From the NCBI GenBank assembly GCA_937625935.1, contig OW569382.1:1-64000 (forward strand): a stretch of 64,000 nt of DNA. Reading direction: 5' to 3'. The notes below the pieces were generated by a model, which was not told the DNA's origin, searched no databases, and was given only the letters and a program-made list of their open reading frames with translations. The DNA comes from Tetramitus jugosus (lineage: Eukaryota > Heterolobosea > Eutetramitea > Acrasida > Vahlkampfiidae). Shown here in pieces: positions 27,328 to 38,808 of the stretch (position 1 is the stretch's first letter; the number at the start of each line of letters is the position of its first letter). Both the position numbers and the translations under genes were made by a program.

Positions 27328-30015
27328 ATGATAGCTTCTAATAGAACCCTAAGATTGGGAGCAATGTTGATGCTGGTGTGTCTATTGCTCTTTTCCTGGT
27401 CTGAAGTCATTCGGTCAGCAACCGACTGCCCTCATTTGAGAGAAGGTTTGCTCAAATGGTCCTTGGCTGAGACTTGGACAGCCAATAACATGCAAGTACC
27501 ATCAAACATGAGTACAGTTACTATTAACAACGGAATGCATGTATTGTTAGATGTTGAGAACCCTCCTAGGCTATCTGGTATTGAAATTATGCCCGGTGGT
27601 TCATTGACTTGGGATTTGAAACCCATTCAATTGAACGTCGGCCACATCCTCGTCATGGGTCAAATGATCATTGGTAATGATAGTTGTAGATTTGACCAAA
27701 ACACTGTAATTACGTTGGAGGATGAAACAACGACTCCTGCTGGAGGAGTTGGACAAAAGGTCATTGGTATTTTGGAAGGTGGTGAACTGCTCATGTACGG
27801 AAAGGTTTACAGCCCAGTGTGGACCAGAATAGCAAAAACGGCAACTAAGGGATCTAATTCCATTGAGCTGGTTGAGTCTGTGGAGTGGAGAGTCGGAGAC
27901 AAGATTGTTATTGCTCCAACAGGTTATGACATGAATGAAGCAGAGGAGAATGTAATCAAATCAATCTCCACTGACAACAAAACCATTACTTTGACTAATC
28001 CATTGAAGTATGAACATTTTGGAGTGAGCCCTGACAGTAACGACGGGTTCGAAGAAAGAGCTGAAGTAGGTGTTTTGAATCGATATATCAGAGTTGAGGG
28101 AAACATGAATTCTGAGAAGAATGGATTTGGAGGACATACCATGGTCATGGACATGTACAAGAAGGCTGACTTTGTAGGTGTTGAATTCACTCGATGTGGT
28201 CAAAGAGATGTTCTCGCACGTTATCCAATTCACTATCATGTGGTTGAAACAGGTGCGAACAGTATGGTGAAAGACAACTCAATTCACTACAATTATCAGA
28301 GATGTATTACATTACACTCTGTCAGTTATTTACCAGTTTTGAACAACTTGTGCTATGATGTCGAAGGTCATGGAATTTTCATTGAAGATGGTTATGATGT
28401 AGGTGCAGTGATGGATCACAACTTGGTGATCAAGGTGAATCCAGGAACTCTTCAACCACATGACAAGTATGCCTCCAGTGGTTTCTTCCTAACCAATCCA
28501 AACAACACCTTTACTAACAATCAAGTATCTGGTGCCATTGGTAATGGGTTTTGGTTAGCACCTCCCATGGAACTAATTGGACCAAGTCATGATAAGTATG
28601 ATCCAACTGACCCCTCAAGAACAATCCTTGGAAAGTTTGAAAACAACAAGGTTCGTACTGTTAAGCAGAATGGTTTGTTCGTTGACTTGGGTCCAGATAT
28701 GGAAAATCATCCTGTTGTTCCAGGTTATGATCCAAGACAGAATCCAAACGATCCAAAGTCTACTCCTGTTGCAGCACTATTTTCCAAGTTCCAAGCAACA
28801 AAGGTTTCACAGGTTGGAGTGTACACTCGAGGAGGATATCATGTCATTCAAGATGCAATGATTGGTGGTGCGTTCGCTGGCGTCCGATTTGCTAACGCTC
28901 CTGGGGCTATCGCACGACAAACAATGAGTGGAGGATTGATTACTCGAGTCACAAAGAACAGCCCGACTGACTTGCCTCACAAAGGAACAGATTATGAAAG
29001 TGAACCCGTTAGAGGAATCATTGGCAACGGAGGTCCAAATTCCTTCTCCGGTGTCAAGTTCCAAGGATTCACTCTTCCTAATGGAGCCTGCATTGCATCG
29101 ATGGGAACAGAACAAATGTCACCTCGCAACTCCTACAAGGATTTGGTTTGTGACGGAGGTCAAACTCTTCTCTATGCTAACACTGGAACCAAGGTGACGG
29201 ATAACGAGAAAATGTTTGCTGCTTTGCAGATCCAAGGAACAAGTATTCAGGAAATTGTTGTGAATAATGACTTTATGAGAGCATCTGCCTCTAAATGCGA
29301 AAAGAAGAGTGATTCATTATTGAATTGCAAGAGTGGAACTCATGTTCAACTTGCCATTGAAGACTTATCGTATGCCGATACCGTGTATCCTTCCTCTTTG
29401 AAACCAGCAGATCCCCATGCCACAGTGTATAGACTAAATGCAGCCAACAAGTACAGTGTCAAATCAAAGATTACAGTAACTGGCTATAGTAACACGTTTA
29501 TTACCAGTACTGGAAAGACAACAATGTATCCACTCATTGTTCCACTCGAGGATAGCAGTGATTCCTACGGTATTGCATTCCAACATCAGACACCAACTAG
29601 AACAAGAGTATCTCTGGATAGCGCAACAAAGGGTTCTATGACTATCGTTCACATGTGCTACAATCCAAAGTCCTCGTCTATCAAAGCAATTCAAACAGAG
29701 GGAAAGTCAATGACAGCAGCTGCCAGCGAAAGCGAACTCAGCCAAGGAAACAAGTATTGGTATGATAACAAAAATGGTATTCTCTCCTTCCCTATTGTAT
29801 CTCTGAGAGATGATGTGACAGCGACAGCTGGCAACACCTCTACAATTGTGATAATCGACGCTGAGGTGACAAGTTCCGATCCATTCAATTGTTTCTCCGG
29901 ACTTGAAGGCCAACAGAGTTCTAACGATGCCAACATGATAGTTTCATGGCGTTCTAGCTTGATAATCAGTGTTGTTGTCATCATCTCAACAATGGTTGCC
30001 TTCTTCACCCATTAA
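27328..30015 (+). CDS. CEMIP/TMEM2-like secreted G8 and beta-helix protein, probably GPI-anchored
   Basis: An 895-residue protein with a signal peptide (hydrophobic residues ~10-26). A G8 domain spans about residues 38-165 (LLKWSLAETW ... VGHILVMGQMIIG ... VIGILEGGELLMYGK), followed by a right-handed beta-helix: VGVEFTRCGQRDVLARYPIHYH, NSIHYNYQRCITLHSV and GHGIFIEDGYDVGAVMDHNL are the repeated rungs seen in the cell-surface hyaluronidases CEMIP/TMEM2 and in fibrocystin. The C-terminal ~25 residues are a hydrophobic stretch (SLIISVVVIISTMVAFF) ending just before the stop, as in a GPI-attachment signal. It should face the cell exterior and may bind or cleave a polysaccharide; catalysis is not proven by sequence. 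Confidence 0.85.
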   Translation: MIASNRTLRLGAMLMLVCLLLFSWSEVIRSATDCPHLREGLLKWSLAETWTANNMQVPSNMSTVTINNGMHVLLDVENPPRLSGIEIMPGGSLTWDLKPIQLNVGHILVMGQMIIGNDSCRFDQNTVITLEDETTTPAGGVGQKVIGILEGGELLMYGKVYSPVWTRIAKTATKGSNSIELVESVEWRVGDKIVIAPTGYDMNEAEENVIKSISTDNKTITLTNPLKYEHFGVSPDSNDGFEERAEVGVLNRYIRVEGNMNSEKNGFGGHTMVMDMYKKADFVGVEFTRCGQRDVLARYPIHYHVVETGANSMVKDNSIHYNYQRCITLHSVSYLPVLNNLCYDVEGHGIFIEDGYDVGAVMDHNLVIKVNPGTLQPHDKYASSGFFLTNPNNTFTNNQVSGAIGNGFWLAPPMELIGPSHDKYDPTDPSRTILGKFENNKVRTVKQNGLFVDLGPDMENHPVVPGYDPRQNPNDPKSTPVAALFSKFQATKVSQVGVYTRGGYHVIQDAMIGGAFAGVRFANAPGAIARQTMSGGLITRVTKNSPTDLPHKGTDYESEPVRGIIGNGGPNSFSGVKFQGFTLPNGACIASMGTEQMSPRNSYKDLVCDGGQTLLYANTGTKVTDNEKMFAALQIQGTSIQEIVVNNDFMRASASKCEKKSDSLLNCKSGTHVQLAIEDLSYADTVYPSSLKPADPHATVYRLNAANKYSVKSKITVTGYSNTFITSTGKTTMYPLIVPLEDSSDSYGIAFQHQTPTRTRVSLDSATKGSMTIVHMCYNPKSSSIKAIQTEGKSMTAAASESELSQGNKYWYDNKNGILSFPIVSLRDDVTATAGNTSTIVIIDAEVTSSDPFNCFSGLEGQQSSNDANMIVSWRSSLIISVVVIISTMVAFFTH

Positions 30016-30733
30016 TACCCATGACAATTTGTAAATAAATTGAACCAATTCTGTGAAAGCGCGCAAACATTTTACAAAAAAACGGTCGAGTCCGAAAGAG
30101 GTGGAACACCTCCAAAATGGAAGGAAACTTCTCATTTTGGTTTGAACTGACATCACCGCACTTGTCATCTTTGATGTGAGGAACAAACAACAAGATGTGA
30201 GAGACATATGAAAGACGGAAAATGAATTACTGTAATTTACTGCACTGTGAATGAGACCACACACATGATGATAAAAATGTTCAATGTTGGCGGTGGTTCC
30301 TCATTGTTCAGTTGTGAGTAGCTACTATTGCTGTTGAGTGGTGTTGGAGATCACTCACTAATATTATTATTATTGTTATTGTTATTTGATTGTTAAATAT
30401 GATTAAAAATCATAAATGGTGGTTGGTAGTAAATGTGTGTGTTTGTGTCTGTGCATGAGAGAGGGGAGAGTGTGAGAGATAGATGGCTAATATATGAGAG
30501 AGAGAGAGAGAAATGTTGAGGTCTCAACTATTGTATGTGTTGAGAGATATTGTTGTTCTTGTCAATATTGTGTGTGTGTGTGTGTGCGTGTGCGTGCTAC
30601 ATCTATTGTGCATTGAAGATTGAAATGTTCATCAATGGAGACAACAATAAATGGACGACACATTGCACACATCACATACATCAAACATCACTACACACAT
30701 ACAGAAAAGAAAAATGGACAATAATGAGAGACA
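30016..30733. repeat. Convergent intergenic region with microsatellites
   Basis: Between two convergent genes. It holds ATT/GTT triplet runs (about 30360-30395), a GA run (about 30497-30511), a TG/CG dinucleotide run (about 30568-30597) and CA-rich sequence (about 30664-30705). No gene is apparent; a 93-residue plus-strand frame across the TG run is low-complexity. Confidence 0.65.
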
Positions 30734-31489
30734 TTATTGCGTTTTGCATCCTTTTCCTCTCTTGCTCTTTGCATTATCCTGTAGTTCTTCTCTCGTTGGT
30801 ATTTGATCCTCTAGAAAGTCTTCTGCACTGACGACTATGACATCGAATTCTTCGACAAAGTGCCATGCCATATCAATCGCCTTCTTCTTGCCCTTTGGCT
30901 TATTGAATTCGACAAATGCAGCTGAAAAGACAAGAGCTCCTGATCGTGTAATTTCAACATATTTGACACCTCCATCACACTTTTTGAAAAAGTTGTTGAC
31001 TTCGTCTTCTTCAACGACAAATGGTAATTCTAGTACACATATGGCCCTGGAAAGAAATGTCTATTTTAGATGGATTAATTGATTGATTGATTCATGGATG
31101 GATGACGACGAATAATTGTTCGTTTTTGTATCATTTGTTTGTTTGGTTGGTTGGTTTCATGTGATATTTGTATGTGTGTATATATATAGAAGGAAGCAAA
31201 TTGTGTCAGTGGTCATTGAATTTCTCGCTCGTCATCGTCATCGACAAAAAAAATCAAAGGTGTTTCGTAGAGAAAAAATTGTTTTTGATGGAGGTTTTTG
31301 GCGCCAAATGTAAGTTATTTTTGTTTTTTGTCGCTGCCCAGTCGCGATGATGAATGGCGGTTGAAGTCTATCATCAGTTGGCTAATATGCGTTGGTGAAA
31401 AAGTGAATAGTGTTTGATCATACCTTGTCCGCTATGCTTCTCTCTGTTAGTTTCCTCTTGAGCAATGTCACGTTGTTTTCTAGAACCAT
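30734..31489 (-). CDS. Small RRM RNA-binding protein (one intron)
   Basis: Exon 1 (31489-31424; MVLENNVTLLKRKLTERSIA then DK) and exon 2 (31060-30734) join in phase 0 across a 363-base intron (GTATGA...AAATAG) to give 130 residues. Exon 2 alone has no ATG. The spliced protein reads AICVLELPFVVEEDEVNNFF, then GALVFSAAFVEFNKPKGKKKA, which are the RNP2-like strand, the first helix and the RNP1-like strand of an RRM; the RNP1 aromatic is kept in AAFVEF. The tail is basic (KSKRGKGCKTQ). It probably binds RNA in the nucleus or cytosol; no specific orthologue is recognised. Confidence 0.65.
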
Positions 31490-31824
31490 TTTTTGTGTTT
31501 CGCCGTCTATTGTTTTTTTTGATGGGTTTGTGTGTTTGGGTTGTTGGTTTTTGGTGTTTGTAGCTGATGTTGTGTTTTGATTGTTGGTCGTTTGGGTGAA
31601 GAAATTTGGAGTGCTGAACCAAAGTGGGACCTTCTTATCTCGGTGTGGTGTGTTTTGTTTGGGACACTATGTGTTACTGACAGCGGTGAATTTTTGACAT
31701 GTCAGTAATATTGTAAAGCTCAAAATTTTGGCCCTTTCGAGTTGGCTTCCGGTGCGACAAAAACACCCGCACAGGGAGAAATATCCCAGACAGGGTGTCG
31801 ATTGCCCCACGGAGGCGCAAAGCT
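31490..31824. other. Intergenic, nothing recognised
   Basis: Lies between the RRM gene start (31489) and the stop of the coiled-coil gene (31825), both on minus. A 5' frame of the RRM gene extends into it without an ATG. Confidence 0.4.
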
Positions 31825-33696
31825 TCAGGTGCCAAAAGACGAATCATCCAGATGAGAGGTAGAGAACAAGTGGCTGTGTTGTTGGTTGAGAAGCTCGAGC
31901 TGGGCGTTGAGGGACTTCTCCAGATCCTCCTTGTGAACCACCTTTTCGACCAGACGTTTGTTGAGCTCTTCCAGATACCTGTTCCGCTTTTTAAGGCTGT
32001 CACAACCGTTTACGAGGTAAATGTTCTTCTTCTTCAATGCTTCGAACTTTTTGTTCCTTGTTATTTGTTTCTCCTTCATTTGATCCATTATATCTTTCAG
32101 TTTGGAATTTTCGGATTGAACTTGATATAGACTCTGTACTTTCTTCCGTTCTTCATTCAGTTCCATGTTGAGCCTGTTATTGAGCTGTTCGTACATTTTA
32201 TCGTTGAATGAGCTTGAAACGGTGTTCTGCTCGAGCTCCAATATCTTTTTTCTCAATGTTTCAATCAGCTTTTCTTTTTCCTGAGTCCTCCGGTCTGATG
32301 CAATCTGAATTTGCTTCTCCTTGTCAGCAGTCATCTGCTCACGAAGTTTCTTTAGATCGTCATTTCGTTGTCTTTTCACTTCTTCAACCTCAGACTTCTT
32401 AGCTGAGAGCTGTTGTTGTAGTTCGGCCATTTCTGTTTCCATCTGTTGTTTAAAGTGCAGTTGCTGTTGCGATAGATATCTCAAGTTTGCTTCGTGCTTC
32501 TTCGCCAGAGTGCTCTTTAATTCCTCCATTTCTACATCTTTTTGAGCAAGTACTCTCTGCTTCTCCATCTCAATTTGCTCTTTTATCTGCTTTACTTTCT
32601 CAGAGTACTCTGAGTTTTGCTTACTCCGAGTCTCATGATCTTCGCACCGCTTCTGTAGCTGAGCAATCTTCTCTTCTCTTTCGTGCATCAACTGATCGTT
32701 CCGGGCCATCTTACTGCGTAAAGTTTGAAGTTCTTCTCGAAGCTTATTGTTTTCTAAAGACCGTGTTTTGAGCATTGTCGTCGAATTTGAGTTCTCATCG
32801 ATCAATCGTTCCATTTCCTTGCTCTCCACACTCTCATTCAACTCCCTCTCCTTTTTCAATCTCTCGACTTGGCTCCTCGAATGTTCATACTTTTGAACAA
32901 TATCCTCTTTGTCTTTCAATGACTTTTCCAACTGTATCGACTTGTGTTGCAACAATTGTCCTCTCAACAAATCTAAACTAATACCGTTTGATTCACCATT
33001 CTTGCTTCTAAGTAAATGTATCTCTTCCTTCATATTTTCTATTTCCTGTGCCAATTGATGATTCGATCGCTTTAATTTATACAAATCTTCTCTTAGCTTA
33101 TCACATTCTTGTTCATATTGACGACACCGACGCGCACAAATATCATACGATCTCTTCAACTGACTGTTCAAATGATAAAGGGAATTTTGATCAGAGAATG
33201 GATGAATCTCCTCCATATGAGAACTTAGGGTTGTAGTTTCTAATGGACTAGTCTTGTTACCAGAGCTCACTGCACTCGTATTAATACTTGTTTGGGAGGT
33301 ACTACTTGGACTAGGTCCATTTGTCTTCAAAGGTGCAAACTCAACATGTTCCTTCTGATCCGTTTTGTTGTTTTGTTGTTGAATTGGTCTTCTGATGGGT
33401 GAGATTCGACGATTAGTAGTTGTAGTTGTGGTCGATGAGGAGAGTCTAGGTGGAGAAGATGGAGGAATGTGAGGAGTAGTTGAAGACGAGTGACTCATAT
33501 CACTGTATGCAAAATTCATACTATTGTTTCCACTACTACTTCCGTTCATACTATTGTTGATACTACTTGGGATACTGGGTATCATGTCGATTAATTGTCT
33601 TAGCTCTAGCTCTCGTTGCCTGTCATAGTACTGAAGCAACTGTTGCTGTTGAATTTGCTTGGAGTCATACTGAAGCGAAGTTAAATTGTTCATCAT
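31825..33696 (-). CDS. Long coiled-coil protein
   Basis: A 623-residue protein. The N-terminal ~190 residues are disordered, rich in Ser/Gln/Asn/Thr/Pro. Residues ~215-610 are an almost unbroken coiled coil (dense Glu/Lys/Arg/Gln/Leu heptads). The tail ends SSFGT. No catalytic domain is seen. Proteins of this kind serve as scaffolds at centrosomes, basal bodies, Golgi or cytoskeleton; the family cannot be named. The longer open frame begins at GTG; ATG 33696 begins MMNNLTSLQ. It diverges from the OST3/6 gene with 176 bases between starts. Confidence 0.7.
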   Translation of the reverse strand: MMNNLTSLQYDSKQIQQQQLLQYYDRQRELELRQLIDMIPSIPSSINNSMNGSSSGNNSMNFAYSDMSHSSSTTPHIPPSSPPRLSSSTTTTTTNRRISPIRRPIQQQNNKTDQKEHVEFAPLKTNGPSPSSTSQTSINTSAVSSGNKTSPLETTTLSSHMEEIHPFSDQNSLYHLNSQLKRSYDICARRCRQYEQECDKLREDLYKLKRSNHQLAQEIENMKEEIHLLRSKNGESNGISLDLLRGQLLQHKSIQLEKSLKDKEDIVQKYEHSRSQVERLKKERELNESVESKEMERLIDENSNSTTMLKTRSLENNKLREELQTLRSKMARNDQLMHEREEKIAQLQKRCEDHETRSKQNSEYSEKVKQIKEQIEMEKQRVLAQKDVEMEELKSTLAKKHEANLRYLSQQQLHFKQQMETEMAELQQQLSAKKSEVEEVKRQRNDDLKKLREQMTADKEKQIQIASDRRTQEKEKLIETLRKKILELEQNTVSSSFNDKMYEQLNNRLNMELNEERKKVQSLYQVQSENSKLKDIMDQMKEKQITRNKKFEALKKKNIYLVNGCDSLKKRNRYLEELNKRLVEKVVHKEDLEKSLNAQLELLNQQHSHLFSTSHLDDSSFGT

Positions 33697-33872
33697 TTCT
33701 TGGCCGTTTTTTTGTTGTGGTGTGTGGCGCGGGGGAACAGGTTTGGCGCCAACCAATAACCGTACACTGATTTCAACGCCTGTCCTACTCCGGGGAAAAT
33801 GGCAAGTTCTAATTGAACAATGCACAAAAGGATGTTGATCTCTGTTTTTGCGCCAAAACACAAAAACTGTAA

Positions 33873-35108
33873 ATGATCAAAGCTTCTTCATTGTTGTTGC
33901 TCGTCGTGCTTTCACTCACGATTGCATGTTATGCAGTCCTAGCATCACAACAATTAGATTCCCTCATGTCAGAAAGCATCAACAACAAAAACTATTTGAT
34001 ACCAATCAATGATTATCAAATGTTTCAAAGGTATGTGTCATGATCTAGAAGAGAGGATAGAAAAATTGGACCACCATTTTTCGCATCATTATCATCACTT
34101 GACAAAAGCAAAAAACATTTTTTGACACGTCGATTTTTTTTGTAAAGTTCGATTGTGACGGAGAAATCTAAGCCTATTGTATTGCTGGTCACTGTTGGCC
34201 CTGATCGTGCTCAAGACTGTCCATACTGCAGTGTTTTCAAAAAGGTGATGCAAGAGGTTTCCAAGAGAGCTTACGCAGAAGACAAGAAAACTCCAGTTTA
34301 TTTCGCATCGGTTGAGTATTCTGCTGAGACTCAATTGATTGCAAGAGAATTGCAAATTGCTCAGGTACCCATGATTATGATTCTGAAACCAGGCAAGGCC
34401 AATCAACCAATCAAGTGTGATCTCTCCAAACAACAAGTGCACGAGTTTGTGCAGGAACATACGGGAGTGAACGTTGGTCTCTCAGAGGAAGAAATTGTGC
34501 AGATTATGATGAACGATGAGGGATTCAAGAAGGCAAGAAAGGAACAACAACAACAAGCAGGACAGCAACAACAACAACAGGGAGGACAAGCAGAGCAACA
34601 AACATCTCTGTCCTCATGGCTGAGACTAGGTTGGCAAATTGGTTTCATTAGCATGTTCGTCATATTGATTCTGTTCTGTTTGCCCTATCTGACCTCTATT
34701 CGACGATTTACTCTGCTCACAGTTGCATCCTGGATTATCTACGTGATTTGCCAGGGAGGAACCGTGTACAACATGATTCATAACACTGGTCCATTCCAGT
34801 ACAATCCATACACGGAACAGTTCACATTCCTCTATCCAGAGATGCGTTCTCAGTTCAGTCTCGAGGGATACTTTGCTACGGCTTGTATGGTGTTGGGTGG
34901 AGCATGTATTGTTGCAACTACTCAACTCGTGCCACTCGTCAAGAGCAATTATATGCGAAGATTACTGGCTCTATTTTTGGTCTGCATGTTCTGGCTTTGC
35001 TTTGGCACTGTATTTGTATTCTTCTCCTTGAAAATGAGTGGCTATATGCATGGATCTAACATGTACAGTTATGTTCAACTCGCTACAACCCTATTCGGTG
35101 GTAACTAA
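33873..35108 (+). CDS. Oligosaccharyltransferase subunit OST3/OST6 (TUSC3/MAGT1 family), one intron
   Basis: Exon 1 (33873-34030) and exon 2 (34148-35108) join across a 117-base intron (GTATGT...GTAAAG) to give 372 residues. Exon 1 supplies a signal peptide (LLLLVVLSLTIACYAVLA). A lumenal thioredoxin-like domain has the active CPYC at about residue 76 and the cis-Pro neighbour in AQVPMIMILKPG. A Gln-rich loop follows and then four membrane segments starting at about residue 215. The family acts in the ER, forming mixed disulfides with nascent chains so that the OST complex can glycosylate sequons near cysteines. Without exon 1 the protein would lack its signal peptide. Confidence 0.85.
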
Positions 35109-35164
35109 AGAATAATCAGTATTTATTTCACACAATCGACGCGCTCAACTTTTTGTTGCCATCA

Positions 35165-37897
35165 TCACTCTAGTTGGTTTGAATAGAATTGAGGAAAGAT
35201 TGGGACGAGGAATGGTTGACTTGGATTGAGATTCGATGGGGGATAATCGAACATGTTGTCATCTTCGTCACTTGCTTCTTCTGCGTTCTCCCGTATTGAA
35301 TGGTAGTTAGTGTTGGTTGAGGGAGTTGATGTTTCTTCATTGAAATTATCATCCTTGGGATACTCTTCTGATTGCGAGAAGTGTTGTATGCGAGTTGTGC
35401 TCTTTTGTGTCATAAATTGGAAATCATCTTGTGATAGAATGTGATCACTTCCTTGGGATTGATGCTTAGGCATAGGTTTGTTTGTGAAATTAAATACTGC
35501 CATATCTTCATCATCTTCGCTATTGTATTGGAACTGCCTCAGTCGATGTCTTTTGGGAATTTGATCCGCTTTCATCGACCAGTTAGACTCCTGGGAACTC
35601 TGAGTAGAACTATTCCGTTTTGTGTCTGAACCTTCTATAGATTGTGACCCCTCATTATGATTCTCCAGTTCCAGATCAAGAGGATCATCGAATTGGTCTA
35701 TCATATCGTTCTGAGCAGGAGACAACAGTTCATCTCCTGCATCAGATGTTTTATCCATATCTTCATGATTGAACTCGATTTCCATATTCTGTGCCGGTTC
35801 TGGCCTTTTTGTTTGCTTCGATGATTCTTCGAAGGTGTACTCAGCATTTACCTCCAAGGCATCTGAAGATTGTAAATCCGTAACGAAGTTAAAATTACTT
35901 GTTGGATCATCCGCTGTGAACTTGAGATGGGTTATCGATTCGATAGTATGACCAGGCTCACTGAAGCTAAATCTCTCCACATGTCGAGAACTAGTTTCTT
36001 CTTGATGAATAACTTCAGACATTGGTTGGTCTGATTCGCTTTTATCGAAGTGCTCCTCATGTGACATAATTGGTTCTTCGGGAGCGATTGAATCATCAAT
36101 TCGCTGAATCTTCTTCAGTTCATTATCTTCTCCTTGATTTTCATCTCGTTGTCGTTTCTTACTCTTCTTCGAAAGATGATCCTCTCTCGATTCATCCTTC
36201 AAGTCTGATTTGTTAGGGTGGTCAATGACTTCCTGGTGTGCTGACCCACTGGCTTCTCGACCTGTACAAATAGGACTACCATCATTGGTTGAACTCTTTT
36301 CAAAAGGTAAATTCTGCCGACTACCAACCACAAAATGTTTCGGCGTAACTGGTAGTTCTAACTCTCCCCTTTCTTCGCAACTTGTATACCTCCGTATCGC
36401 TCTGTTTCTTCTCTTCTCAGCAAGAACGAACTGATTGATTGTTCCCAGCTCGAAAGACCCAATCGTCATAAAACACTTAGGGCACTGTTTGCGACAGTTC
36501 CGACTACCCACACATCGATGCAGACAAGATAAGTGAAACACATGTTGACAAACCTCCAATTCGTGGATTGATGAACCGTCGTATAAATCCAGCAAACATA
36601 TTCCACAATCTGTGTCTTTGTAAATCTCTGATAGAGACTTTGGTATCTCGTTAATATTGATCCCTAGAATGTCTACACTCTGAACAGGAGCAATTTCCTC
36701 AGATATCGCTGTTGATTGGCTTGTTACTACTGCAGAGGGAACATTTGTGATATGTGGTACTGCCACTGACGACGATTTCCTGGACGAAGATGACGACCTG
36801 TTGGTTTTCTCTTTAAAAGTTGTTGCACAACCTGTTTTGAGCTCACAACTCGGACACACAAACTTGTCTATCTTCTTGGATTGAACTCTGGTGATTGAAA
36901 CACATCTACCGTGCCACCACTCATCACACAAATCACAGGCAATCATCCAGCCGGCACTTGCAGGCTTACGGCAACTACAGTAAAGAATGGTGTCATCCTC
37001 GTCATCTTGTCTAGAAGTACTTTGGGTTTTCTCGACCGAATTGGACTGATTGGTGAGTTGCGACTTCTTTTCAAAATGGTCATAAGGACGGGAGTGGGAG
37101 GCACCATCAGCTGCCGACGCGTCATCCACCAATCTTTGGACAAACAACTCACCCATTGCTCTAGAGTGGTCATCCAACAGCAAAGATGGTTCTTGTGCAA
37201 AATTAAGGATAGTGGAAGAATCTACATTGAATTCAGTGGTTGGTTTGGATTTTTCAACTTGGGGTGATGCCACCGTCGAGCTTTGGTTGTCCGAGGAGTG
37301 TCCACTCGAAGGAGAAGTATCAATGGCGGTGTCCGTTGTAGTTCTACAGTAGTCCGATGTAGAAACAAATGAAATCGAATTTTGGTCGCTGGAAGAAGAC
37401 TTAAGGACCAAAGAACCGTTAATGAGCGACGAGTCGTCATCCTCTGAGCGTAGATCGTGAACTGTGCGTGTTTCGGAGAATGGAAAAAAAGCCAAGGGGG
37501 AGACTCCTGCCTCTTTGGGCATCAAGACAAAAAAGTCTTAGCGAACGGATCAAACATCAAAACAAAAATATTCACTGGCTTCCAGGCTGGATGTGGAAAA
37601 TCATGTTGCGTGACAGAATAGTAGCTGCATACCTTGTTGTGACAGAGTGAGATTAGGTGACTTGTGAATACTTTGCAAGACGAGCTGCACGAGATTGGCA
37701 CCAGTGTCTTGCACGACTCTCCACTGCTTGTTGTGTGAAGCTCCAGAGTGAAGTTTTGGAGATAATCGTTGCCTATTGAGTCTCACATTCTGCAAGTGAT
37801 CACTCCAATGAAGCAAGAAGGAAACGATTTGAGACAAGTCTTTGCAAAGAGCCCCCTTCTTCTGCTTCAGGAGTTGTTCTCTGGGTAGTGGAGGCAT
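35165..37897 (-). CDS. PHD and RING finger protein
   Basis: Exon 2 carries a PHD finger (about residues 265-315: YCSCRKPASAGWMIACDLCD, WWHGRC, FVCPSC) and a RING-type finger (about 390-440: CGICLLDLYDG, CQHVFHLSCLHRC, CPKC), followed by ~350 disordered acidic residues. Upstream, a frame from ATG 37897 (MPPLPREQLLKQKK) ends at a donor GTATGC (after 37633) in phase 1. Either of two acceptors, before 37512 or before 37536, joins it in frame, giving about 870 residues. Otherwise the gene starts at ATG 37522. PHD-RING proteins are usually nuclear E3 ligases that read histone tails (PHRF1-like). Substrates are unknown. Confidence 0.8.
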
Positions 37898-38808
37898 GAT
37901 TTGTAGCTCTTCACTGTCTATTGAGAGATTTTCACGTGTCAATGAGACGTTTTTGGTCAAATTGTTGTTGAAAAAAGAATACAAAAAAATGAGTAAAGCC
38001 CTTAAGTTAGGTACCTAGTGGACAGTCCTCAAAAAGAGACTCATCACATTCAATCAGATCAGTTTGAAGAACTGTAGTAGGTGTGGAGTTCGTCATTTGG
38101 AAGAAGAAATACACCAGAGCTAGTATCTCAAAAAAAATCTGAAAGTTTGTGTTTTTCCTCGCAAAAGCGATGGTGTCCTAATCGTAGTTGTCTGTGTGAC
38201 GCAATCGGCCGAAAAGTACGGAGGGGACCACGATCACATCCCCCTAGCAGGAGATTTTTGTAGTACTTTGGAACTTATGAGTCCGTTTCGCCCTTCCTCG
38301 AGTTCCCCATTTACTTTCCCAGTCGAGGAAGAAGCCTTGGGACGTGGTTTGGCACCAGGACTTTGTTTAAACTCCCACCAACCCCTTCATCAGTACCGAA
38401 CAAACCACAACAACAATTGTCGTTGCCTTGCACCTCTCTCTTCACTTTATCTTCACAACTGGTTGTTGGATTCGTTCTTCTTGTGTGTCTTCGTTTGGTT
38501 GTACGGTCTCTTTGCTCTGAAAGAAACCTTCATTCGAAACAACAATATTTTCCAGCTCATTCGCCAAATCCTAAAAACATCCGTCACCAATCATCAATAC
38601 CGTACCAACTCTGGGTACCTAAACCAAACAAACACCACGAAACCAAGGCACTTGGCGCAACTCGACCTTTTGGTACTACCAAAAAATACGCAAGAGGTCT
38701 CCACACTCGTATTTAACAATCTGCAACCCACACCACCAGCCAAAAGTTCGAAGCAGAAGCAGCAGACAACAACCAACCACTACAGTTGTTTCTCCGCCAT
38801 TCTCAGCA
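37898..38808. other. Long divergent intergenic region
   Basis: 911 bases between the PHD-RING gene (minus) and the Asn/His-rich gene (plus). A plus-strand frame from 38196 begins at GTG and has no family likeness. TTTCTCCGCCATTCTCAG, ending at 38806, resembles a splice acceptor just before ATG 38809, so a non-coding first exon may lie here. Confidence 0.4.
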
